This document shows positions 32,776 to 40,190 of a DNA stretch of 40,636 nucleotides, piece by piece. Origin of the DNA: Ruminococcus flavefaciens. GTDB lineage: Bacteria; Bacillota; Clostridia; Oscillospirales; Ruminococcaceae. The translations under genes were made by a program, and so were the position numbers. Position 1 is the stretch's first letter, and the number at the start of each line of letters is the position of its first letter. The notes below the pieces were generated by a model. The model was not told the DNA's origin and did not search any database. It saw only the letters and a list, made by a program, of their open reading frames with translations. The stretch covers positions 2,201-42,836 of the forward strand of contig CACWPR010000013.1 of NCBI GenBank assembly GCA_902762855.1, written 5' to 3'.

Positions 32776-33192
32776 ATGCATAACAAAACCTTGAGAGAAA
32801 TATATGAATATGACCTTATCCCTGACGACGGACTGAACTTCCCTATTGAGGAGTGGTTCAATGCAGTCATGGAAAAAACTGAGGACAAGCTGACTGTCGC
32901 AGATGTGAGCCGTATGCTCAGACAGAAGATATTCTCAGTTGTAGCAATAAACAGAGCTATAGAGATGCTCAAAGATGACATTTTCACCGGCGAGATGTAC
33001 GAGGGACAGCTTATGGCCAACCTCTGCAACGCAAAGGAGAAGTACCTCTGCAAGAGATATGACGACATCAGACCGATACTTGCAGATGCAGAGCTGAAAG
33101 CTCTTTCCCACCAGTGGTCAAATGCGGAGGACAAGACAGAATTCCTTCGTACTGTTGAGGACTTTATAAAGAAAATAGAAAACAGAGAGTAA
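32776..33192 (+). CDS. Uncharacterised protein resembling CdiI-type immunity proteins
   Basis: This 138-residue soluble, helical protein is acidic. The block LTVADVSRMLRQKIFSVVAI, followed by NRAIEMLKDDIFTGEMYEGQ and L-M-A-N-L, resembles a family annotated as contact-dependent-inhibition immunity proteins: Lt..d...lirQ....vai..Al..L..dp...e.y.gdLl. That recognition is from memory. No toxin (CdiA, polymorphic toxin) is adjacent. I chose the ATG at 32776, six bases after GGAGGT. It may equally be a housekeeping protein of the same fold. Confidence 0.6.
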   Translation: MHNKTLREIYEYDLIPDDGLNFPIEEWFNAVMEKTEDKLTVADVSRMLRQKIFSVVAINRAIEMLKDDIFTGEMYEGQLMANLCNAKEKYLCKRYDDIRPILADAELKALSHQWSNAEDKTEFLRTVEDFIKKIENRE

Positions 33193-33256
33193 AAAGCAGA
33201 GGCCGCTCCGGCGGTCCGACAGTCTGACAGCTAATGGCTGAAAAGGAGAATATATC

Positions 33257-34510
33257 ATGGAATTAAAACCCGTAAAGAACGTGACTTTCGTTGAGGGCGG
33301 AGTCTGTGCCGCAAAGGGCTTCAGGGCAAACGGAATACAGTGCGGACTTGCTCACGCAGGTGCAACAGTAACAGCAAAGAAGAACGACCTTGCTCTCATC
33401 GTAGCTGATACAGAGTGTACCGCAGCAGCAGTGTACACTACAAACAAGGTAAAGGGCGCTCCTATCCTTGTAACTAAGGAGCATCTCAAAAACGGCAAGG
33501 CAAGAGCAGTTATCGTGAACTCCGTAAACGCAAACACCTGCAATGCAGACGGCGTGGAAAAGGCAAACATGATGTGCGAGCTTGCTGCAAAGGAGCTTGG
33601 CATCGACCCTGAGGACGTTATCGTAGCCTCTACCGGAGTAATCGGTCAGGTACTTCCTATCGAGCCTATCGCAAACGGTATGAAGTCCCTTGCAGAGGGA
33701 CTTACCTACGACGGAAATCCCCGTGCTCTTGAAGCAATAATGACTACCGACACACGCAAGAAGGAGATAGCCGTACAATTTGAAATGGGCGGCAAGACCT
33801 GTACTATGGGCGGAATGCTCAAGGGCAGCGGTATGATACACCCCAACATGGCAACAACCCTTACATTCATCACAACTGACGCTGCTATCTCTGAGGAGCT
33901 CGTTCAGAGAGCGCTCAGCGATGTGGTAAAAGTAACTCTCAACCGTGCCAGCGTTGACGGAGCCACCTCCACAAATGATATGGTATGCGTAATGGCTTCC
34001 GGAAGCGCAGGAAACAAGCCTGTGACCAAGGAGGACGAGGAGTTCGAGAAGTTCCAGAATGCTCTCTATGCTATAATGATGAACCTTGCAAGAATGATGG
34101 CAAGGGACGGCGAAGGCGCTACAAAGCTCATCGAGTGTGCGGTTTCAGGCGCTGAGACAGAGAAGATAGCTGAAACTGTTGCAAAATCCGTTATATGTTC
34201 AAGCCTGTTCAAGGCTATGATATTCGGTCAGGACGCTAATGCAGGACGTATCTACTGTGCAATAGGCTATTCCGATGCTGAATTTGACATCAGCAATGTT
34301 GATATTGATATGTCTTCAAAGAGCGGTAGCATCGCTCTCGGACGCAAGGGCTGCGTTACAGCCTTCGACGAGGACGTTGCCAAGAAGGTGCTCAGTGAGG
34401 ACGAGATACAGATAATCATATCCCTCGGCGAGGGTCCCGGAAGTGCCGTAGCATGGGGCTGTGACCTCACATATGATTACGTCAAGATAAACGGCGATTA
34501 CCGTTCATAA
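33257..34510 (+). CDS. argJ: Bifunctional ornithine acetyltransferase / N-acetylglutamate synthase
   Basis: ArgJ transfers the acetyl group from N-acetylornithine to glutamate and in many bacteria also makes N-acetylglutamate from acetyl-CoA. The precursor self-cleaves before a threonine. Here the site is KGSGMIHPNMA-TTLTFITTDA (A199/T200). Other conserved parts are ASTGVIGQ and the C-terminal GRIYCAIGYS and AWGCDLTYDYV. The 417-residue length is normal. The presence of ArgJ makes the pathway cyclic and explains the absence of argA and argE here. Confidence 0.96.
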   Translation: MELKPVKNVTFVEGGVCAAKGFRANGIQCGLAHAGATVTAKKNDLALIVADTECTAAAVYTTNKVKGAPILVTKEHLKNGKARAVIVNSVNANTCNADGVEKANMMCELAAKELGIDPEDVIVASTGVIGQVLPIEPIANGMKSLAEGLTYDGNPRALEAIMTTDTRKKEIAVQFEMGGKTCTMGGMLKGSGMIHPNMATTLTFITTDAAISEELVQRALSDVVKVTLNRASVDGATSTNDMVCVMASGSAGNKPVTKEDEEFEKFQNALYAIMMNLARMMARDGEGATKLIECAVSGAETEKIAETVAKSVICSSLFKAMIFGQDANAGRIYCAIGYSDAEFDISNVDIDMSSKSGSIALGRKGCVTAFDEDVAKKVLSEDEIQIIISLGEGPGSAVAWGCDLTYDYVKINGDYRS

Positions 34511-34519
34511 GGACCCGCT

Positions 34520-35056
34520 ATGGCTAAGGTGTCAAGAGCCGAGCAGGCGAAGTTTGAGAAGAAGGTCTGGAAGTACTTAGCTCCTGACGAAAGACCTATA
34601 TGGATAGGCGGTACTCTCATGAAGTCATCACTGGCTGAAAGAGGAGTCCCGGACCTGACAAAGCTGTACATCATCCCAGGCGTGCTCACACTGCTTGCAG
34701 TGGGATTCGGCATATTTCTTGCGGCAAACGGATATGGATTTGCCAATATATTTCTGTTTTTCGCAGCAGTTATGCTGGTTGCCGGTGTTGTGGGAGTCAT
34801 CCGCTCGATACACTCTGTGAACACATATGCCGTCACAGACCACAGGTTCATGATAATCGAAAAGCATAGCTGCCGGACGTACGACATAAGGGCACTGACT
34901 AACATCGCCTGGTTCGGTACAAAGCGTGAGATAGGCTATATATCGGCATACGTTTTCCCGGACGGCCTTTGCTGTCTGAGAGGCATAAACGAACCTGAGA
35001 CCGTACACAGGCTGATATGCGGCGCTGTGGCAGCAGCAGGAGGAAAGCCCATATAA
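34520..35056 (+). CDS. Membrane protein with a bacterial PH-like domain
   Basis: The 178 residues have an N-terminal cytosolic part, then two hydrophobic helices (about 50-70 and 74-94). A beta-rich segment starts with NTYAVTDHRFMIIEKH and continues DIRALTNIAWF, typical of bPH (YdbS/YokE-like) domains. It starts nine bases after argJ. Function unknown. It is another membrane protein embedded in the arginine operon. Confidence 0.75.
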   Translation: MAKVSRAEQAKFEKKVWKYLAPDERPIWIGGTLMKSSLAERGVPDLTKLYIIPGVLTLLAVGFGIFLAANGYGFANIFLFFAAVMLVAGVVGVIRSIHSVNTYAVTDHRFMIIEKHSCRTYDIRALTNIAWFGTKREIGYISAYVFPDGLCCLRGINEPETVHRLICGAVAAAGGKPI

Positions 35057-35099
35057 AGGCCATACTGATTTATAATTATTATCAAGAGGAATGATAGAA

Positions 35100-35966
35100 A
35101 TGGAAAAAATATCAAATCAGAACAAGGCGCAGGTGCTCATCGACGCTCTGCCCTACATACAGAAGTACAATAACAAGATACTTGTTATCAAGTACGGCGG
35201 AAATGCCATGACCAACAAGGAGCTCAAGGACGCTGTTATGACAGACATCGTGCTCCTCTCACTGGTAGGAGTGAAGGTGGTCCTGGTACACGGCGGCGGC
35301 CCTGAGATAAGCGATATGCTGAAAAAACTGAACATCGAGAGCCGTTTCGTGAACGGTCTGAGATATACCGACGACGCTACAGTTGATGTAGTGAAAATGG
35401 TCCTCTCCGGCAAGGTCAACAAGGAACTTGTACAACTCCTTGCACAGCACAAGGGCAGTGCAGTAGGTCTCTGCGGAATAGACGGAGAGATGCTCATGGC
35501 CGAGAAAAAGACCACGGACGACGGTCAGGACCTTGGCTGGGTAGGCGAGATAAAAAAGGTGAACACCAAGCCTATCCTGGATGCTCTTGCTAACGGAAAT
35601 ATCCCTGTTATCGCAACAGTGGCAACAGACGAGGAGGGGCACACCTATAACGTCAATGCTGACACAGCCGCAGCAAGGATAGCTGCTGAGCTCGGTGCTG
35701 AGAACCTCATCCTCATGACAGATATTGCAGGACTTCTCCGTGACAAGGATGACCCTTCCACACTCATCCCTGAGGTAAACGTAAGTGAGGTGCCTTTCCT
35801 GAAGAGACAGGGCATAATCTCCGGCGGAATGATACCCAAGATAGACTGCTGTGTAGAGGCTGTAAGAAGGGGAGTAAACAAGACGGTCATCATTGACGGA
35901 AGAGTTCCCCACTCTATACTTATTGAGATACTTTCTAACGAAGGAATCGGAACACAGTTCACATAA
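35100..35966 (+). CDS. argB: Acetylglutamate kinase
   Basis: ArgB phosphorylates N-acetylglutamate, often the feedback-inhibited step. The 288 residues include KYGGNAM (31-37) and VHGGGPEI (63-70). The N-terminal extension before KYGG, with a helix (ALPYIQKYN), is typical of the arginine-sensitive hexameric type, so feedback inhibition is plausible. I chose the ATG at 35100, about nine bases after AAGAGGA, over one at 35091. Confidence 0.96.
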   Translation: MEKISNQNKAQVLIDALPYIQKYNNKILVIKYGGNAMTNKELKDAVMTDIVLLSLVGVKVVLVHGGGPEISDMLKKLNIESRFVNGLRYTDDATVDVVKMVLSGKVNKELVQLLAQHKGSAVGLCGIDGEMLMAEKKTTDDGQDLGWVGEIKKVNTKPILDALANGNIPVIATVATDEEGHTYNVNADTAAARIAAELGAENLILMTDIAGLLRDKDDPSTLIPEVNVSEVPFLKRQGIISGGMIPKIDCCVEAVRRGVNKTVIIDGRVPHSILIEILSNEGIGTQFT

Positions 35967-36031
35967 TTATCGCAAAAATTAAAACCATTTACTTGTATAC
36001 AAAAAGTTTACGGAAATAGCTGTGCAAATTA

Positions 36032-36061
36032 TTGATTTTATTAGGGCAACAGCGTTATAAT
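36032..36061 (+). promoter_or_regulatory. Candidate internal promoter before argD
   Basis: TTGATT (36032-36037) and TATAAT (36056-36061) are 18 bp apart in the 165-bp gap between argB and argD. A small hairpin, GGTCTG with CAGACC (36090-36110), follows. I see no ARG box here. Confidence 0.55.
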
Positions 36062-36131
36062 TATATTGTATTTAATTTATAATAAGAGGGGTCTGCGAGA
36101 AGGACAGACCTGTCCCACAGGAGGAATTTTT

Positions 36132-37310
36132 ATGAGCAGCAATGATATTACAATAAAAAAATTCGACGACCATGTAGTCCATTCATACGGAAGATACCCG
36201 ATGGCTATGAAAAAGGGACAGGGCAGACGCTGCGTTGACGAGAACGGCAAAGAGTACATCGACTTCGGAAGCGGCATCGGTACCAATTCTCTCGGCTACT
36301 GCGACGAAAAATGGGCAGATGCCGTTTGTGCCCAGGTAAGGACCCTTCAGCATAACTCGAATTACTACTATACCGACGTGCAGGCAGAGTTTGCAGAAAA
36401 GCTCTGTGCCACAGCCGGATACAGCGGAGTGTTCTTCGGCAACAGCGGAGCTGAGGCCAATGAGTGCGCTATAAAGGTAGCAAGGAAATACAGCTTTGAC
36501 AAGTACGGCAAGGGACGTCATAATATTATAACATTGGTCAATTCCTTCCACGGAAGGACCATTGCTACCCTTTCAGCTACAGGTCAGGACGTTTTCCATA
36601 ACTACTTCTTCCCATTCTTAGAGGGATTCATCTACGTCACAGCCAATGATATAGAGGACCTGAAAGCCAAGCTGGATGACACGGTATGTGCCGTTATGAT
36701 AGAGTACGTCCAGGGCGAGGGCGGAGTAAACGCTCTTCAGCAGGACTTCGTTGACGCTATATTCGACCTCTGCGCTGAAAAGGACGTTCTGGTCATTGCA
36801 GACGAGATACAGACCGGAGTCGGAAGGACAGGAAAGTTCCTGGCCGGTGAGAACTTCGGCAGAAAAGCAGATATAACTACCCTTGCAAAAGGTATCGCAG
36901 GAGGACTTCCCATGGGAGCCTGCCTCATGAACGAAAAGTGCAGCGGAGTGCTTACACCGGGTACACACGGTTCCACATTCGGAGGCAATCCTGTAGCCTG
37001 TGCAGGAGGTCTTGCGGTCCTTGACCGTCTGAATACCGAAGGCTTCCTCGATGATGTGAGCCGGAAGGCAGATATAATAAAGACAGAACTTGAAAAATGC
37101 AGCGAGGTGGCAGGAGTCAGCGGCATTGGACTTATGGTAGGCATAAGCCTGAAAACAAAAAAAGCCGGCGACATTGCCAAAGAGGCGCTGAACAGGGGAT
37201 TGCTCGTGCTTACTGCAAAGGAGAAGGTCAGACTTCTTCCTCCGCTTACAATAGCGGATGACGAGCTGAGGGAAGGACTTAAAATATTGGTGGAGATACT
37301 GGAGGAATGA
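36132..37310 (+). CDS. argD: Acetylornithine aminotransferase
   Basis: ArgD makes N-acetylornithine from the semialdehyde with PLP and glutamate. The 392-residue class III aminotransferase shows FFGNSGAEANECAIKVARKY, VIADEIQTGVGRTG, and the PLP lysine in TTLAKGIAGGLPMGA (K253). I chose the ATG at 36132, behind AGGAGGAA, instead of an upstream frame from 36066. It belongs to the second transcription unit of the cluster with the following two genes. Confidence 0.96.
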   Translation: MSSNDITIKKFDDHVVHSYGRYPMAMKKGQGRRCVDENGKEYIDFGSGIGTNSLGYCDEKWADAVCAQVRTLQHNSNYYYTDVQAEFAEKLCATAGYSGVFFGNSGAEANECAIKVARKYSFDKYGKGRHNIITLVNSFHGRTIATLSATGQDVFHNYFFPFLEGFIYVTANDIEDLKAKLDDTVCAVMIEYVQGEGGVNALQQDFVDAIFDLCAEKDVLVIADEIQTGVGRTGKFLAGENFGRKADITTLAKGIAGGLPMGACLMNEKCSGVLTPGTHGSTFGGNPVACAGGLAVLDRLNTEGFLDDVSRKADIIKTELEKCSEVAGVSGIGLMVGISLKTKKAGDIAKEALNRGLLVLTAKEKVRLLPPLTIADDELREGLKILVEILEE

Positions 37311-37312
37311 GC

Positions 37313-37780
37313 ATGGAGTTAGTAGTAGCATCAAAAGGTAACAAGTATATTGTCGAGGATAAGCAGCAAAAACTTCTGTATACAGTAAAGAAAAAGGGAT
37401 TCGGCCAGCGTTATATCCTTCTGGATGCCAGCAACTATAACCTCTACACGATAATACAGACAGGTGATACGAGAAAGCCCTTTTTCACAATAGTCCTGAA
37501 CGACGATACATTTATGAAAATGGAGTGCAAGTCCATGTTCCTGGACCCCACAATAACCGCAGTGGGAAGGAATATGCACTATGCGCTGACCAGCAAGGAC
37601 CGCAGAAACTTTGAGATAAAGCTGGAAGATGCGGTAGTCGGAAAAATATCCACCAAAACAGGAGTCGGCGGCGACCTCCAGTACGACGTGGAGATAGACA
37701 ACAAGGCATTCGATGACTATATCCCGCTGTTTGCAGTGGCTATAGACAGGGCCTTCGGAGAAATGAACAAGCAGAAATAA
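37313..37780 (+). CDS. Uncharacterised protein, possible tubby/LURP-one-like fold
   Basis: The 155-residue soluble protein is rich in beta-strand-like segments: YIVEDKQQKLLYTVKKKGFG, then RYILLDASNYNLYTI and KMECKSM. Alternating strands and a C-terminal helix (FAVAIDRAFGEM) recall the LURP-one/tubby C-terminal fold, but this is a weak impression. I chose the ATG at 37313, seven bases after GGAGG. An ATG at 37307 overlaps the argD stop. It is coupled to argD and precedes argF. Confidence 0.7.
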   Translation: MELVVASKGNKYIVEDKQQKLLYTVKKKGFGQRYILLDASNYNLYTIIQTGDTRKPFFTIVLNDDTFMKMECKSMFLDPTITAVGRNMHYALTSKDRRNFEIKLEDAVVGKISTKTGVGGDLQYDVEIDNKAFDDYIPLFAVAIDRAFGEMNKQK

Positions 37781-37805
37781 TGACCTATTGAAAGGATAAA
37801 TATTA

Positions 37806-38711
37806 ATGAAACACTTACTTAAAATGCTCGACCTGAGCACTGACGAGATACTCGATATACTCAACCTTGCTGACCAGCTCAAATACGAGCTGAAGCACGG
37901 TATACCACACCCCCACCTGAAGGGCAAGACACTGGGAATGATATTCCAGAAGGCCTCCACACGTACCCGTGTGTCCTTTGAGACCGGTATGTACCAGCTT
38001 GGCGGCTACCCTCTGTTCCTCTCCTCAAACGACCTCCAGATAGGCCGTGGAGAGCCTGTACAGGACACAGCAAGGGTGCTCTCACGCTACCTTGACGGCA
38101 TCATGATACGTACCTTCGAGCAGAAGGAGGTAGAGGACCTGGCTGAGTACGGCAGCATCCCGATAATCAACGGCCTTACAGACTTCTGTCACCCTTGCCA
38201 GGTACTTGCTGACCTCATGACTATCCGTGAGTTCAAAGGCAGCTTTGCAGGCCTGAAAATGTGCTTTATCGGTGACGGAAACAATATGGCAAACTCCCTT
38301 ATCGTAGGTGGTCTCAAGGTAGGTATGAGCGTATCTATCGCTTGCCCTGACGACTACCAGCCTCCGAAGGAGATACTTGACTTTGCAAAGGAGTACGGTG
38401 ACAAGTTTGAGATGACTAATTCACCTATCCAGGCAGCAAAGGACGCAGATGTGGTTCTGACAGACGTATGGGCATCCATGGGACAGGAAGGCGAAGCTGA
38501 AAAGCGTAAGAAGGCCTTTGCAGGCTACCAGGTAAACGACGAGCTCATGGCTGCTGCTCATGAGGATGCAATGGTGCTTCACTGTCTCCCTGCACACCGT
38601 GAAGAGGAGATAACCGAGAAGGTATTCGAGGCACACGCAAACGAGATATTCGAGGAAGCCGAGAACCGTCTCCACGCACAGAAGGCAGTAATGGTAAAGC
38701 TCATGGCTTAA
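37806..38711 (+). CDS. argF: Ornithine carbamoyltransferase
   Basis: ArgF makes citrulline from ornithine and carbamoyl phosphate. The carbamoyl-phosphate site is STRTR (51-55) in KASTRTRVSFE. The ornithine site is DFCHPCQVLADL and the catalytic cysteine HCLPAHR is near residue 258. The 301-residue length is usual. It closes the arginine cluster and is followed by a strong terminator. Catabolic ArcB is less likely, given the biosynthetic neighbours. Confidence 0.96.
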   Translation: MKHLLKMLDLSTDEILDILNLADQLKYELKHGIPHPHLKGKTLGMIFQKASTRTRVSFETGMYQLGGYPLFLSSNDLQIGRGEPVQDTARVLSRYLDGIMIRTFEQKEVEDLAEYGSIPIINGLTDFCHPCQVLADLMTIREFKGSFAGLKMCFIGDGNNMANSLIVGGLKVGMSVSIACPDDYQPPKEILDFAKEYGDKFEMTNSPIQAAKDADVVLTDVWASMGQEGEAEKRKKAFAGYQVNDELMAAAHEDAMVLHCLPAHREEEITEKVFEAHANEIFEEAENRLHAQKAVMVKLMA

Positions 38712-38727
38712 AATGTACATAAAAACG

Positions 38728-38757
38728 AAACGGACAGCTCAGGCTGTCCGTTTTTTT
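38728..38757 (+). terminator. Intrinsic terminator after argF
   Basis: An 11-bp perfect stem (38728-38738 with 38743-38753), a TCAG loop and a T-run mark the end of the arginine cluster. It also abuts the 3' end of the convergent regulator gene. Confidence 0.92.
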
Positions 38758-39031
38758 ATCCACGAATATCGTCAATGACTGCTCTCAGGTGGAGTATCTG
38801 TTCATTAGTCAGGCCCTCAACGTCAAGAGTAGGCTTGTCATTCAGCCCCAGGAGATAGTCCGTGCTGACAGAGAAGGTCTCAGCTATGCGGCGGAGCATA
38901 TCAACGGAAGGCTGAATATATCCGCTTTCCCAGTTGCTAATGCACTGCTTTGAAACACTGAGCTTTTTGCCGAATTCGACTTGATTCAAACCAAGAGAGG
39001 ACCGTAACTCTTTAAGACGCTCATAGAACAT
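38756..39031 (-). CDS. XRE-family transcriptional regulator
   Basis: The 91 residues are one helix-turn-helix domain of the Cro/CI type: LKELRSSLGLNQVEFGKKLS, then VSKQCISNWESGYIQPSVDML and FSVSTDYLLGL. A short C-terminal helix follows. It is divergent from the SHOCT-domain gene at 39178. The shared intergenic region carries a repeated operator-like motif, so it probably represses that gene and itself. Ribosome site AAGGAGTG precedes the ATG. Confidence 0.9.
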   Translation of the reverse strand: MFYERLKELRSSLGLNQVEFGKKLSVSKQCISNWESGYIQPSVDMLRRIAETFSVSTDYLLGLNDKPTLDVEGLTNEQILHLRAVIDDIRG

Positions 39032-39057
39032 AAAAACACTCCTTATAAAGTCAATTA

Positions 39058-39111
39058 TTACAATACTATTGTAAATTTATACTTGACAAATATAAAATAC
39101 TATAGTACAAT
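39058..39111. promoter_or_regulatory. Divergent promoter region with repeated operator-like sites
   Basis: For the plus strand, TTGACA (39083-39088) and TACAAT (39106-39111) are 17 bp apart. The motif AATACTAT(T/A)GTA(A/C)A occurs at 39062-39075 and 39096-39109. The first lies within a perfect palindrome, TTACAAT-ACT-ATTGTAA (39058-39074). The second contains TACTATAGTA and covers the -10. This arrangement fits autoregulation by the XRE protein. Confidence 0.72.
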
Positions 39112-39177
39112 AATATTTGACAAGTATCATATGAAAATATGATGATTAAACAGATAAGATATTGGAGGATATGATTT

Positions 39178-39636
39178 ATGCTGTGGGCGAGTTTGATAGT
39201 TTCGGTAATAACGGCAATTATTTTTGGTATTGTAAGTAAAACGATAAATGAAAACAAAGGATACTACGGAGGGTTTGCATGGGGGTTCTGGCTTGGAATC
39301 ATAGGGATAATCGTTGTAGCCTGCAAACCGGAAAACAAGAGCAGAGAAAGTTTTGCTGAGAAGATATATAATGATGATTTAAGAAAAGAAAGAATTGTAA
39401 GTGAGGGTGGTTGGAAATGCAATCGCTGCGGTCGAACAAATGCAAGTTATACTACTACCTGCATATGTGGAACCTCGGAAAAGGAAAATAAAAATTGGGA
39501 GAAAAAAGAGGTGAAAACATCAGATAGACAAACATCGCAGGCCGATGAACTGAAAAAGTTCAAAGACTTGCTTGATTCCGGAGCAATAACTCAGGAAGAA
39601 TACAATGTAAAGAAAAAGCAGTTATTGAATCTATAA
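39178..39636 (+). CDS. Membrane protein with zinc-ribbon-like cysteines and C-terminal SHOCT domain
   Basis: The 152 residues have two hydrophobic helices (about 1-20 and 29-50). A cysteine cluster follows (CNRCGRTNASYTTTCICG, resembling a RanBP2-like or short zinc ribbon). The C-terminus is a SHOCT domain (ELKKFKDLLDSGAITQEEYN, then K-KKQLL), a short helical module thought to mediate oligomerisation. It is more A+T-rich than its neighbours and is paired with a divergent XRE regulator, suggesting an accessory unit. Function unknown. Confidence 0.85.
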   Translation: MLWASLIVSVITAIIFGIVSKTINENKGYYGGFAWGFWLGIIGIIVVACKPENKSRESFAEKIYNDDLRKERIVSEGGWKCNRCGRTNASYTTTCICGTSEKENKNWEKKEVKTSDRQTSQADELKKFKDLLDSGAITQEEYNVKKKQLLNL

Positions 39637-39642
39637 GAAGGA

Positions 39643-39669
39643 AAGGCAGTCCGTGGACTGTCTTTTTTA
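39643..39669 (+). terminator. Intrinsic terminator after the SHOCT-domain gene
   Basis: GGCAGTC pairs with GACTGTC (one G-U) around a CGTG loop, followed by six T. Confidence 0.82.
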
Positions 39670-39698
39670 TTGACAAACCCCTGGAAAAATGCTATGAT
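39670..39698 (+). promoter_or_regulatory. Promoter of the DUF3592-like gene
   Basis: TTGACA (39670-39675) and TATGAT (39693-39698) are 17 bp apart, with TGC before the -10. It overlaps the T-run of the preceding terminator. Confidence 0.82.
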
Positions 39699-39718
39699 AA
39701 GCATATCGAGGTGATAAG

Positions 39719-40096
39719 ATGAAAGACCTGATATGGGGCATTATAGGACTTGTGATAGCAGCCTTCGGAACAGTATACCTGATAAAACAGGCCCGGCTGA
39801 GAAAGCATGGAAGAGTGATATTAGCAGAGGTCCTGAGCGCCGTGGAAAAGAAAAAAGGAGTGTACGTCCACAAGCTGCGGTTCGAGCTTGACGGCCAGAC
39901 GCTGGAGGAAGAGGACAGGACAGGATACAGTCAGCCTCTCAAAGAAGGCGAGACAAAGCTGATAGTCCTTGACCCTGCAAAGCCTGAGATATTCGAGTAT
40001 GAGGACGAGCTTAAAAAGAATATAATAATGGCGGCAGTTCTTGTTGCAGTGGCTCTGATGTTCTCAATAAGGTGGATAATAACAGGCCTTAAATGA
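39719..40096 (+). CDS. DUF3592-like membrane protein
   Basis: The 125-residue protein has a hydrophobic helix at about 4-22 and another at about 100-120. The soluble middle reads HGRVILAEVLSAVEKKKGV, RFELDGQTLEEEDRTGY, and KLIVLDPAKPEIFEYE. This beta-rich middle with a property-value loop (V-L-D-P-x-x-P) is typical of DUF3592 proteins. It has its own consensus-like promoter and a GAGGTGAT ribosome site. Function unknown. It shares topology with the protein at 28247-28708. Confidence 0.8.
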   Translation: MKDLIWGIIGLVIAAFGTVYLIKQARLRKHGRVILAEVLSAVEKKKGVYVHKLRFELDGQTLEEEDRTGYSQPLKEGETKLIVLDPAKPEIFEYEDELKKNIIMAAVLVAVALMFSIRWIITGLK

Positions 40097-40146
40097 GCAG
40101 TGGCAGAATGCACAAAAAAACTAGAAAATAGTTGTGATTCTTTTAG

Positions 40147-40175
40147 TTGACAAATGGCAAAACCCATGCTATAAT
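40147..40175 (+). promoter_or_regulatory. Perfect consensus promoter near the contig end
   Basis: TTGACA (40147-40152) and TATAAT (40170-40175) are 17 bp apart, with TGC before the -10. A GAGGT at 40191-40195 looks like a ribosome site, but no matching host-like gene follows. The sequence changes character shortly after. Confidence 0.85.
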
Positions 40176-40190
40176 ATAAAAGTCGCATGA

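Noticed and set aside
35259-35912. A 217-codon leftward frame opposite argB
   Set aside because: It is antisense to argB and its long open length is explained by argB codon bias.
36618-37334. A 238-codon leftward frame opposite argD
   Set aside because: It lies fully antisense to a certain gene, is cysteine- and leucine-rich like other shadows, and has no good ribosome site.
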